DNA of 64,000 bases from Balanoglossus misakiensis (Eukaryota > Hemichordata): NCBI GenBank assembly GCA_040954595.2, contig CM082577.2, forward strand, positions 10,168,001-10,232,000, read 5' to 3'. Positions 10,500 through 22,900 of the stretch are shown here, in pieces. Every line of letters starts with the position of its first letter. Within the stretch, counting starts at the first letter, position 1. The notes under the pieces are model-generated. The model saw nothing but the letters and a program-made list of their open reading frames with translations. It did no database searches and was not told where the DNA came from. The position numbers were made by a program, and so were the translations under genes.

Positions 10500-13388
10500 A
10501 ATGTATCCCCATTGCCAAGTTTACATTTTCCTAGTAAATCGCGTTATTCCCTAACCAAACTATTAGAATGTTATATTTTAAACCAAGCGTTGTGTGCGGA
10601 TATCGGTATATAAAAAATCAACAAATTTAACATTTGACGAAGAGAAGTAAGGCTTAGCTCACTTTATCATGCGAAATTACTACTGTGCAAAAAGTTTTCA
10701 TTCAAAATTACTATATTAAAACATTTCTCCATCCCTCAAAAAAATAATATAATTTTATTTCGCACGTTTTAAAGAGTAAAACGCCATTTTATCGAAATGC
10801 CAATGGTGTATGGCCGTCAGTCCCTCGTTCAATGATTTGACAGACACGAAGTGAAGCTCCAATATTTTATCACCACATTAATAGGGAGTTGTACTGTTGA
10901 AAAACAGGCGCTTTACAATGTAAACAGTTTGTAGTAGCATATAGATAAAAGCTACGCAAGTATAAATTCTTTTCGCCTTGAGCTCGATCACTTAGACGAT
11001 TTGTACAATATCTGGAACACCCAAAACCGTTTCAGAGTCAGTGGAATTTGACAAAGTGCATGTGATCATCTACTTTGAATTCCCGTCGCCCTCAATGCCG
11101 TCCTCAAAAATTACTATCATTATAGTCACGTGTGTTCACATGATGTATTTATTCAATCGTTTTCATTATTGGGTGTTTAAGTATACATGTACAATAGTGT
11201 CTGTGGTGATTATAAATATGCTTTTGAATCAATCACTTCGATTTGTCTCGGTTTGTATATACAGTCGCGCTACCAGCCCATTTAAAGGTATACGGTCATC
11301 TATGCAAATATAACTTCAGTTACCACGACAAATTGAAATCTATAGCCATTCGGAGTGGGTGGCACACGCGAAAAAAGAGCGCCACCATACATGTATGTTC
11401 TTTAGAACGATCAGACACGTCATTTTAGCCGTTTATGCGAACAAATATAAATTGGAGGTGACCGTGTACCTTTAAGTACTTGGATCTTACGAAACTCTGC
11501 CGCTAAGCTTTTAGTCCGCCTTGAACAATACCTCAAATATGGTCAAACATCATAATTAAGACATAAGGAATTTTGCCTTGCGTAGCTATAATGTCACTTT
11601 TTTCCAGTTTGGTATTTTCGTGTGCCTTCTCATTTTACTGAATTTATTCTGTTTCTTAATCGTGTCAAGAGTATACGTACGTTGACGCCTTTTGGGGAAC
11701 ATCGCATAGCCTTTTTCGACAACCGTTCCAAAGGTAAATTTTGAACGCGATTTCAAGATGTTAATATTATTGAAAATCAACTGATAATTTTGAGCTCTTA
11801 TAGTTGTGTGGTCTATCTTTTCGAACTGCTTACAATGAACACCTATTACTCTCCCCCATTGTTTTATCATGTCATTTACAGTCTTACAATGTATATGTTT
11901 AATATATAGTTTATCAATAAAATTGATAGTGAGTAGTCCACATCGACTCCTGCCTGGTGTCTTTTAATTAATTAACCTGCTTATATTTTCCATCGTCGTG
12001 AACTGCGGCCTATTTGCAGTGCGTCTATCAACAGTTTCTGCGGCTCTGGTTCGGGAGAATGACATTACCCATCTCTTGCTTTCAATCTATGGAGCCATTT
12101 GTCAACTTTCCCCATCGGCTGCATGAGGGCGCTAGACTTTTGAAAAGGGTGTATTACCTGAGCAAATTTCCACAATTTCGAGTTTTTTTATCTTGTGGGA
12201 TATAGCTCTCAAACAAGGAAAACAGGTTTAGGAAGGGGTTTGAACTAGGGTATGTTGGGTTTAACCAGAACACATGTTTTTAGACCCTGGCACATACATT
12301 TTGTATAAAACCACGTGTGCAGGCCTAAACACATTTGTTTGCAAGGCTTTTTTAGTATGTGACTTCTTTTTTTCTTTTTCTTTTATTTGTGACGGTGATT
12401 TTTCTTCTTTTAAATATTTTGCAACGAAAAACGAAGCCACAGCTGTTTGATAGTAATCACAGTTAATTGTACTTAATCATTCATTTATGGACGGTCAAAC
12501 TTACATTGATGCATAAAAACCACTAAAATCTGCATTGAATGAACATTTTGAATTTATTCTACAAAATATACATGTGCATCAACTTAGTGGAGTAGCAACA
12601 TTCACTAGATATTGCAGCGTTTCATCTTCGGTCATAAATTCATCCATTCTTTTTAATTCTAAACATAATGTTACTGTGATATTATCTGCAGCTTTCATCA
12701 TAAAAATGGACAGCGCAGTTCATATAAAATATTTCATGGTGTTAACCTACATTTCAACCATAAATGCACCCCCCATTTTTCTGTTAATAAAATGACAGTT
12801 TAGTTATATATAGACATCATTTTTTACAATTTTATTTGCGATGTGTGATAAAAGAGCAAAAATAATTTAAAATTTTAACATCTTTTTCTGCTCCTAAAAT
12901 ATCACGATATAAACTATACTAGTGTTTATTTAAAGTAACCAGACAGATTCTGTATTGTGTGCAACAAAAAGGAAGTATTAAACTATACACAAAAGTATTA
13001 TTTTCCATGTAAATCGGTGAGAATTACGCAGCCATATTTATATAGAAAAACCTGGAATTGTAACTAATACTGAAATACCTGCTTCCCTAAGAATCTTTTG
13101 AAGACTTAATCATGAGTCTAACGTTCAAATAGATGATGAATTTCTCCTATATCTTACACCAAAGTTATGACAATTTTTCCTCGGCTAGAGTTATTTTTGT
13201 CACACATGAATACAAGCTGAATCAAAACAGTCCTCTTGTGATAGCTTGATTGACCGGGTGATAGATAAATCGTTAAACTGATTTGGCAAATTTGGGTGAT
13301 AGGAGACCTTTTCTGTGAATTTTTCTAAGATTCTGGGTCAGACTATGAACAATGTTTGCAGGAAAGAGTTACTTACAGCAGTTCTCTG
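10500..13388. other. Gene-free 3' flank between PKD1-like and CPPED1 genes
   Basis: AT-rich sequence with no ORF resembling a protein. It contains one TTAA element (11282-11475) and possible poly(A) signals for the + strand gene (10494, 11916) and for the - strand CPPED1 gene (TTTATT at 12831 and 12925). The two genes converge here. Confidence 0.6.
11282..11475 (-). repeat. TTAA-flanked MITE (~194 bp), copy 1
   Basis: The element is bounded by TTAA on both sides with terminal inverted repeats AAAGGTATACGGTCA and GTGACCGTGTACCTTT. It is the inverted orientation of 34332-34525 and 55842-56034; the central GGTGGCGCTC and TTCTTTAGAAC blocks match in reverse complement. Conserved TTAA targets point to a piggyBac-mobilised non-autonomous element, which is an inference. 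Confidence 0.85.
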
Positions 13389-13760
13389 AATGAATGACTG
13401 AATGACTGACTGAATGACTGACTGACTGACTGAATGAATGAATGAATGAATGAATGAATGAATGAATGAATGAAAGGATGGGTAGATGGATGGATACATG
13501 AATGAATGAATGAATGAATGAATGAATGAATGAATGAATGAATGAATGAATGAATGAATGAATGAATGAATAAATGAATGAATGAATGAATGAATGAATG
13601 AATGAAAAAAGATGGATAGATGAAAGAATGAGTGAATGAAAAAAGATGGATGGATGAATGAATGAATGAATGAATGAATTAATTGATTGATTAATTAATC
13701 CATTAATTAATTAATTAATTAATGGATGGATGGATGGATGGATGGATGGATGGATGAATG
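13389..13760. repeat. Compound tetranucleotide microsatellite
   Basis: About 370 bp of TGAA/AATG units, interrupted by GACT, GATGGATA and TTAATTAA stretches and ending in a GGAT run. Unit identity shifts along the tract, as expected from repeated slippage and point mutation. It lies 150 bp beyond the CPPED1 stop codon on the 3' side. Confidence 0.95.
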
Positions 13761-13916
13761 AATGATGTATCCCTCTTGCTACCACAACCAGAACTTGGTG
13801 GAATGCACATCATTGTTTTCCATGGAAATGGAAGCGTATGGATCAAATTCTGTAGTCTCTATTAGTATTTGAGACGGCCACGTTAACTTCAATGCCACGA
13901 ACCAAGCATGAACTGG

Positions 13917-16900
13917 CTAGAGCATTGAGTTCGCCATGTGAATCCTCTCCGGAATATCATCCATTGCATAATAGTCGTGTTTGATTGCGTCCTCGAAGAC
14001 CCTGACCACCCGGAGACCGGATTTGGCCTCGCCCATCGGGCATCCCATCGCCGACGTTACCACCTCCTCCATGCCCTTGTAGAATCCGCCGGCGTTGCGG
14101 TGGTAATGACCACAAAATATCGTTCTCACTCCTGTAAAGGGCATCAAGAAACGAGTTGATTAACTTGGGATACGTTCTTTGCAACGATTTACCCGATTCC
14201 TGCCTAATACAGGGCTGTGTCAACAGTACAAAAACTGGTACAAGGTTGCATGACAAGTTTCACTACCTTAAATAGGTTTTCACTACCTAGGTAAGTGATA
14301 AAAAATCTTGTTGACGATTGAACTTCAAGATGGCGGACTTCTGCCATGACAAATACAATGGGAGTCAGTTATATTATCCAGAAATTTTGAAGTCGAAAAA
14401 AATACAAAATATAATAAAAGTTGAAGGAGTTCTAAATGCTAACTAAAAGACAGAAGAACTCTTAGACATGCTTCCAATCAATAAAAGTAAAAGAACTGCA
14501 TGAATTTATTCAGGACAAAAATTAGACATCATCTCAAAAAAAAATTTAGATATCATCTCAAGGGTAGATACAGTACCTGCTTCTTTGAACTTGTCCAGCA
14601 TCTTCAGTCGGAGTTCTATTTCAATATTGAAATAGTCCTTTCCTTCGTTTGGGTCTTTCAAGAACCACGGAATGTGTTGGCAAATCACTAAATGCTTACA
14701 TCCTGATGTCTGTGCAGCTGAAGAGATGTATTTGGGATTACTAGAACATGTATCCAGGAAGGACAAAATTCAAAGATTTAAATCTCTGAAGTTCAACTTC
14801 AGAGATTCGCATCTTGAAATAGTCTGAACTCATTGATTACTGTAAAACAGGTTATTTTTGCGATATCAAAAGACACAACTGTTACGAGAGGATTAATTTT
14901 CGCGTTCTCTTATTTTTACTGGATAGTTATCACCGAAAAACATTTAATGCAACTTTTTATTTTCACGTTTTTTGGGGCTCTTGCATATTTCGCAAAAATT
15001 TATTGCTTGCAAAAATAACCCGTTTTACAGTATTACATGTCGTGAAAGATAATTATAAAGGAGTTACAGTAAATTAAATTGCTGGTTGCAAAAGATATCA
15101 TAGCAAGCATTATGTACCTGCCAATTCTTCGTCCAGCCACTGGTCCTGTTTTTCCTTCAATTCCATGACCTGGCTGGGATCTTCATAAAACTGGGAATTC
15201 AGGACCAAAAACCTGACGCCGCCCGCCCAAAAACCGAAATAGTCGTCGCCGAACTTGTTGACGTAGTTGGCGACCGACTGTCTGGTCGGCGTGTTTCCGA
15301 GGTCGTGGTTGCCGCAGACGCAGACGAGCGGAATCTCCGAGTCGAGATCCATGAATTCTCTCTGCATGTCGTTTTCTTGCTCTTCTCGGTCTTTGCCTCC
15401 TGGAATGCAAATCAAAAGAAAGAAAAATTACGGCAACGTCGCCCGCCGCATGTTTAATGCTCAGTCAGCAGCTGACGCGAGCAGAAATTCTCGTTTTCAT
15501 CCTTGGAACAAAATCAGCGACGCACACGGATGTTCGTAGGTCAAATTCCGATCAGAATCCCACGGTCATGGAGTTGAACGTACTGTTGCCATGGTTACTG
15601 TCTAGACATCTCCCTGACACAACCACTGGGGCATCTATCTCTCGGCACGCTCACATACTTTCCCCCTGACGTATAATGGTTGCAACCGGGCCACTGAAAA
15701 CAAGGCATGGGATTAAGCCCTGCGGTGATGGTGATGTAAGTCCTTGCGGGCAAACAATACCTCTACGTGCAAATCATTAGACGACATGACGAGTCTTGCT
15801 TGTCGTCAATTGTGAAAACCATTGCCCCAACGCTTTAAAAAAGGCCCGTTCAGACCTCTTTGTGATAATTGCAACTTTTTACGGGATTTTCAACCACAGT
15901 CATTGTTTCAATACCAAGCAGTTGGTGTGGAACGGTAATTTACGATGACCCGTTAGACGACTGTCACTCTGAAATGCTGCGGAAATGTCCCAAAGCAAAA
16001 AGTTTAGAATCTTGGTCTGATGAATGGGAAAGGCTACAGGTTGTTAAAAAAAACAATCGATCAGAGAGTGGACATGTTTTTGTTATTGTTTTATAAGCTG
16101 ATTATTTTTAGAGCTTGCCAAATTCTGCATAAAGTCCATAGGTTATATAACGCAAAGTGCTGCTTTGCATGTTTGTTGGGTAAAAAAAGGATGAATACTG
16201 CTTTTCAAAGACAATTCTCATTGCTTCTCCCCAACCACTACACCAAGAGTAATGGGTACCTGGTAGGACACTGACAGAGATTGTAATGTGTATGTGTAGC
16301 CCTAGACAGTACTACTGTCTATGGTGTAACTCTGCTGCACTGATTGCTGCACGTGAGTTGTTGTTTGCTCCCCTGGGAGTTGAAAGAATATTTCTGTCTG
16401 ACGACCAGGGGAAAAAGTGTAAAATCGCACTGAGATGTGTACTGTGCTATATAAGAAATCACTATTAAGCAATGGAATGTGAGAATTCAGATTTTTACTC
16501 AGTCTCTCTGACCAGAGTTTACGTACCTGGAAAGGCATGGACTAGATCGCCGCAGACAATGAAGAATTTGGGTCTGGGCGTCATCCTGTTTGCGGCCGCA
16601 ACGGCTTTCCTGGTCAGCTCGATTTCCGTCGCCCATCCCGTGCCAGCCTTGTCTTCGAAGAAATCGGCGATCATGCCATATTGGGTGTCAGCGCCCTGAA
16701 TGAAACAGAACGGGCCATTCCATTCGCCTTCAGTGTCTACAAAGGAAAAGTTTATATACTCAGTAAATTTGTCAATCAAGATATTTTGCTGTGCTTTTCA
16801 TTTGTTTTGACATTCATTAGACCAATAGAGTCATTTGATTTAGCGTGACTGGTATGATACGCTTGGTTATTTTTCTTCTTGGGGTTCTGCTCCCAAATTC

Positions 16901-17522
16901 TGGAAAGACTTTATCTCTTGTGTAGTTCACTTACAATCCCATGTGAAGCATGTTACAGTCAGTTGAATCAGTTGGATGTCTTGCAAAGTGACTGAACAAG
17001 TTTGCAGTTTGCATTTTTTAAACAGTGACCCCCCGGTATGCCTGCACAAAATTAAAGCGAACCTCCCCCTCTCCATGAACATGATGAAACGTAAATGTAT
17101 AATGTAGTGACCCCCCCCCCCCCCCGTGCTCATTATGCATGTGTAATCTAGAGATTACTGTATGGGACTATGGACCTCTCAACTCGTGCCTGCACCAAAA
17201 GATTCGCCACAGCTCAGGCGGCTAACGAGAACGTGAATTCTATCCTGTCGGATCAACGGTTTACAGAATACTATAAACAAGTTCCAGGGTTTCAGTTGTC
17301 AAGGGCATGATGATCTTGTGAGCTCGGAACGCGAGTACTCTCAATATGTCCTGTTTGTATATCGGTGTTACGCCCGTAGATCTTAAAATACAAATCTGTT
17401 ACGAAGCACTGTGAAAGATACTGACCTGAACCAACACTAGATCCACATAATTTCAATACCTTACCTCTGTCAAGACCGTGATATCCCCGATTTCTCGCTC
17501 TCTGAAACAGCGGTACTGCCAT
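13917..17522 (-). CDS. CPPED1: CPPED1-type calcineurin-like metallophosphatase, complete
   Basis: Exons, in order of transcription: 17465-17522, 16527-16736, 15118-15399, 14577-14717, 13917-14131. They join in phase to 906 nt, 301 residues plus stop; human CPPED1 is about 314. The ATG at 17522 heads a short first exon, as in the vertebrate gene. All metallophosphoesterase signatures are present in order: QGADTQYG (about 31-38), CGDLVH (about 83-88), CGNHDLGN (about 117-124), QHIPWF (about 203-208) and GHYHRN (about 240-245), which bind the two catalytic metals. Human CPPED1 is a cytosolic Ser/Thr phosphatase reported to act on AKT1. The acceptor at 14717 was chosen because it alone keeps the phase and matches the family's length between LDEEL and the CKHLVICQHIP block. 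It converges with the PKD1-like gene. Confidence 0.93.
14838..15032. repeat. Terminal-inverted-repeat MITE in CPPED1 intron
   Basis: TACTGTAAAACAGGTTATTT at the left end is mirrored by AAATAACCCGTTTTACAGTA at the right end, giving about 24 bp of inverted repeat with one mismatch over 195 bp. It has no coding capacity. It is contained in the CPPED1 intron 14718-15117. Confidence 0.85.
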
Positions 17523-17999
17523 TTCTGGTACCCGAGTGAAGTTTGACCTTTAACCCCGGCCTACTTTCCTGTCGTTTGCAATGAATGACGTCAACAGCGA
17601 CCCACTTTTTGACATAGTGATACGGTAATGACGTCACATCCAGGCACATTCATTGTTCGTACGTTATATATTGTCGTCACTTGAATGATAGAAACATTTG
17701 TCTTGAAGATTTACTTCTGAGGTGTTACAAAGCTTGGGCATGATAAACGTGAGTGAAAGTTCTGGATGTGAAAGAAAATCAACCAAAATGGATGACAATT
17801 GCCATACAAAGTTTGACAAACATGCATTTGGTGATTTGCGTCATTCTTCAATTTGAATGCATCAAGATTGTGTGAGTCAATTGGTTCTTAATAATAATTA
17901 ATAATAATGACGATGATTGCTTGGTTTGAATAAGATCTACTGAGAAACAAGCCAATCTCGGTAATTATTAGAAATTGAAAAAGTCCAATAAACTATACT
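17523..17999. other. Spacer upstream of CPPED1, containing its presumed promoter
   Basis: The only gap between the CPPED1 start codon and the likely 3' UTR end of TRPM A, about 480 bp. It should hold the CPPED1 promoter. I see no TATA box at a convincing position and no repeat. Confidence 0.4.
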
Positions 18000-19959
18000 G
18001 TACAACTGTATGTAAAATGTGATATTTTTATTACTGAAAGTCATGCACAGACCCAGGAGTGGCGACAAGACGTGACATTTCACATCATTTCAAATAATAT
18101 AGGTTTCTTAAGACATGTATACGTTGTTACTGATAAACACACAAGTCAAGAAAAAACAAAGTAGGGCTCAGATAAGAAACTTTATACAGTTTTGAAAAAC
18201 TTTTGATACAGGGTAAATGTAAGAATAAAAAAAATACAAAATACACATTTTTGAGTTGGCATTCCATAATATCATGTTTTTGTATAATTCTACATTCTTT
18301 TATTCACAATAAAAATAATTTTATAAATTTAATATCAAAATGGAGTTGGAATGGTCAAATTTTCAATGTTCAAGGTTCAATGTTTAAAAACTTGTAAAAA
18401 AATACCTAAAGTAAATTTCCAGAATGGAACTGTGATATTAGTACATGTATATCTTATTTGCTTCGACATAATCATAGAAATATAATATGTCTGAGTCAAA
18501 GTTTGTTTCTAAAGTTTAGGATATTAGCATAGCGTAATTGTTGGCTTTGTTTTGCAAGTTATGACGTTTTATAAAATTTTGTGAGGTGTAATAGCTTATA
18601 ATCTCTCCTACAGACATTATACACATAGATATTACACATCTGTGTGATGTCATCATAGCAGTGCGCCCTCTAGAGTTGAATGACATGTCACTTCTGAAAA
18701 AGTCACCATCATGCAAGATACATTACAAATTAAAAGTTACAGTTTCTTAGATCGATTACAACATTTTCTTAAGTCACGTTTGTTAGAGGGTAAAAAAGTT
18801 TGGCACACCGGGTTTTAAAATTGTAAATCATAAAGCAAACAAAAATTAACATAAAAAATAATACTAAATGTTTTCACCAACTATGATAGAATTTAAATAA
18901 ACTTGTTCACTAGAAAAAATGGTGGAATGATAAGAGAAGACCTTTACAAGCTGACAAAAGTAGAAAAACAAAGATACATAATATACAAAAGAAATACATT
19001 CCATACTGTATTTTGTGGATTTCTTAATGAAATCTGCAATAAATATTTATTCACCAATATATACACTATCTGTTACATTGTTATAAAAGGATGCATTTTA
19101 AAAATGAATCCATCAGGTACAAATACATATTTACCAATCATGTACAGTTTAAAAACAATTTTAAATGGCACATTTGAAATATATATATTTCTCAAAATAT
19201 ACATATAAGGGCAATTTCTTAAAGTTCTTCTGATTGTGTTTTGTCAAGTGTATCTGATAGTGCACAAGTGCAAACAATTTGTACATTACTGATCATGAAT
19301 AGACCTTTTATAGACAACGATACAGCCAAGATTTTGTACATTTTATTTTGATTCTGCAAGTTTTTCTTTTCACTGATGTAGTGATTTTGGTACTTCAGGA
19401 TTTGTCATTGAGCCATTTATGAGTGATAACATATCCTCTGGTCTACTTGAAGAATTCTTTTAATTTTAAACTTTATTTTGTTTGGAAAGCTGCAAATTCA
19501 GAGTCTGTGGCAAGATGTGTCAGCTGGCTACCAAACACATTTTTTGCATAGATTCATCTTTTTGTTGAAACAAGATTCAATATCCATGCACGTCTTTTAA
19601 AAAATGTTCAGCGCAATATGTCATTGATTTTCAAGTTTTCCACTTTCAAAAAATGAGTGTCTCATTCCCACCTTATAAAAATACATTTAGCATCTTTCCC
19701 CAAAGAGGCTGATAAAATAGTGAAGTTTAGTGGCAACCTCTAAATCACACGATTTTCATGATTTATGAATAAAAATATGAGAAAAAGTTTAAGACTTTGA
19801 TTTTTCAAGGCGCATACTACCATACCTACCATCAGTCCATGACCTTGGTTGCACTTGGAAAATTTCTTGACTGGAAAAATGGTCCAGTGATCACTAGCCT
19901 GCATCTGTTTTGACAGATATCAGCTTTTAAGGCACACAGAATTGATTTCAGTCGTTCGG
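18000..19959 (-). other. Probable long 3' UTR of TRPM gene A
   Basis: About 2 kb of AT-rich sequence without splice structure or coding potential directly follows the TRPM A stop codon. Minus-strand AATAAA signals (TTTATT on the given strand) occur at 19472, 19342, 19046 and near 18029. The last would include the whole block. The end point is a guess. Confidence 0.4.
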
Positions 19960-22900
19960 TCAAAATTGAGTCTGCGTGACCGGTGGATGTTCCAGAAGTC
20001 TCAAGACCCTGTCAATCTTCGCTTCCAGTCCCAAAACTCTGCTGCTCAGGTTATTCAACTGAGCGTCCAGATCAGTCTGCTGGGCATCGACTTCCTCAAG
20101 TCCGGTTGAAGATGGTGCCGGGCCTTCGCCTTGACCTTTGACCCCAGTCTGAGCGGCCGCCACCGGTCCCGCCTTTCCGCTGGGTGCCTCGGGTTTGCTG
20201 CTGATGCCCACGTACTCTTTCAACTCTTCAACTTCGTGGATAACTTGTTCCATCCTGCCGAGGAAAAATTATATAAACATGTCAAGTGAAGGGGTCATCA
20301 CACCGCATTTGTTTGTTTATAAACATTACAATTCATCCACAAATCCCTGAAATTAGATCATTCTTAGAATGAACAAAGCAGCTAACTGTAGCAAAGACTA
20401 GGCATGACAGCAACTGAAGATCCTAGTAGGTCGTGGCGACTGCAGTGAGGTTTGTGCTGGTATGGGAGGACATATTCTCATCAAGGGGGACACCCACGCG
20501 GCGTGACGACCGCTTCCCCTAAAAATAAATTTCTGCCTGACCAACAAAACAAGGCATGCATCTCCCCCGTCAAAAAACCTCAAACAAAACAAAACAAAAA
20601 CAAACTAATCTGACATACTTTTCACCAGTAGATGTGACAGTACTCTGCCAAGAAGTGACATAGTCTTGGTTTTTCTTGATGAAGTGATTCACCATGTGTT
20701 TCCTTTCAAACACATTCACGTAGTCTTCCAGCCTGTCATCCAATCTCACCTCTGAAAGAAAAGGTCAAAGTTCAAAAAAAAAATTTTTTTAGTGGACATT
20801 ATCAGTGCTATATTAAACTGTGTACTTTTGACAGTTTGCAGACTTGCCAAATACCCAATTCCTACACTGCCACATTTATTTTTAAGTCAAATGTAATAAT
20901 AATTGTGAAATCCTAAATTATAAGTATACTGAATCAAGCTGTATACCTGAACATCATATACAATTATCTCATTAGAAATCTACTTACGCAGAGTGTGTGA
21001 CTGATTTTTATCATATTCTTTCAAAATCCTTGATTTTTCTTTTTCTGCATTTTCACTTTGCTCAGCATCTGTAAAGAAAGACGAGGAACAGTGTCTGTTA
21101 GCAAGATACATGTATGATCTTTTTTTTTCAGACAAAGTAAAGTACGTGTATCTTTGTCTGAGTTCAGATGCTGAAACTGACAATACAACCACAAAGGACG
21201 AAGTGTTTGGTTACTGTTCGAGATTTTTGAGAACTTCGGGGAGAAGGTCCTCCATAATTTGCTCACTTACTTCTGAGAGCACTCCATAACTTCATCTTGA
21301 AATAACAGAATCTCAGCAATCTGTAGATGTGATTGATGATGATAAACGGAGGAGCCAGAGCGGGTCTGTCGTTATATTCGCTGATCAGTTCATAGCGGTA
21401 GAAGCGCCAGATTGTCTCTGAGTTGTCTTGCACCTTCTGGAATGTGTAACTAAATGTATGAAAAAGGAAAAAAAACAACAGTTAAATTTCCTTGATATTT
21501 CACGTAAAATTTAATGCTTAGCTTGTATTTTAGATGGAGCATTACACTCGAGTTCATTAGAAAAATCCATTCTGTTTTTGTCAGTAGAGAGTTCTCAGTC
21601 TTTAGTGAGGTTTACATTGCAATACGTATTTCTGTGGTGGCGTGCACACTGCAGGTACTAAAAGAAAAAAAATATGATTTCTCCCAAGATCAAGTTTCTC
21701 TACATTTATAGGCTCAGGACTTATCAGTCACACACACACACACACTGTAAGTACAAGGCTTACCTGAACATGGCGATAAGTAGGTTGATAAGTAGAATGT
21801 TTGATATCAACATATAGATGGCTGTCAGGGTTGGAGGCACCCATCTGATGCTATCGTCTGGATGTGGGCAGGTGTCCATGTATCTGGGATCTTCATAGCA
21901 TGTTGAATTGTCTACGAAACCTGAAAATATAAAAAAAATTCTTGTGAACATCTGGAATTTATTAGAAAAGTGACAGCCAAACACCATATATGAATATTGG
22001 GATAAAAAATCTATCCAGCTTATTAACACAACCTACCAAGTATGTATATATCGTCAGCAAGTTGAATTCAAGTGTGGACTAGAATTCATCTGTCAACAAT
22101 AACAATGGCCGGTACACACATGAAGGCTACATGTATGTTTATGTTGACATGTGGAGTGCATGGTATATTAGCATACTGTTTGGAGTAGAACAAGAAATTG
22201 CAAATATACACAGAAAGTTACAGCTAATGTCCCTTTAAAATACTGAACTTTAAGATATGGGACAAACCTTCAGTTTCTTCAAGGAAAAGTTCACCGTACA
22301 ACTGCCAGTATGGTTTGTAGATAGACTTGAAGATGATGAGAGGGTTGCGGTTCATGTTTGGATAAAGCAAGGCCTCGTTGGCGATTCCAAAGCTCAGTAT
22401 GAAGATCACCAGTATTGCGATAAAATAACCCAGGTCTCCCAGCTGAAAATGGAGAAAAGAAAAACAGAAATATTGCATGAAATTGTAGGTAAGGCATAAT
22501 AATGGGGAATAGCAGACTTCATATTTCATAATGAAATATTTGACAATGCATGATAATACAATACTTTTATATCACAATGTTTTTGTAGTCAAATAAAAAG
22601 CATCAATTTCATATACATGTACATATAGAGCGAAACGAAACATATTTCTAGAACTAAACTCTTCACAAACTCACGAACAAACAAAAATTCTCACTCCTTG
22701 TGACAAGTAACAACCCACTTTTACCTATTCCTTTTGTTAAAACAAAATTGGTTCAGAAAAAAAAATCCCTGGTTTCGCTATTCTACAACGGAATTTCATT
22801 TTCTTGAAATATCTCACCATTTTAGAAATCATGATTATCTTGGGTCCGATATCTTTCTGGACAAAACCCATGTGTAACAGACGGAAGTAGAAAAACATGA

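Noticed and set aside
8854-10518. 554-codon antisense open frame across the last PKD1-like exon
   Set aside because: It mirrors a GC3-rich real exon. The product is a monotonous Val/Leu/Glu/His/Gln mix with no domain, and the sense strand encodes unmistakable polycystin helices.
13389-13760. Regular repeats considered as a CRISPR-like array
   Set aside because: Four-base units without spacers in an animal genome; a plain microsatellite.
14718-14750. Upstream CTAG acceptor for the fourth CPPED1 exon
   Set aside because: It shifts the frame and lengthens the LDEEL-to-QHIP spacing beyond the family norm. The CAG before 14717 fits both.
19960-20300. Alpha-kinase or NUDT9-H domain at the TRPM C-termini
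   Set aside because: TRPM A ends after a short coiled coil and TRPM B after a disordered tail. No GXGXXG-type kinase or Nudix residues are present before either stop, and no further exon is in phase.
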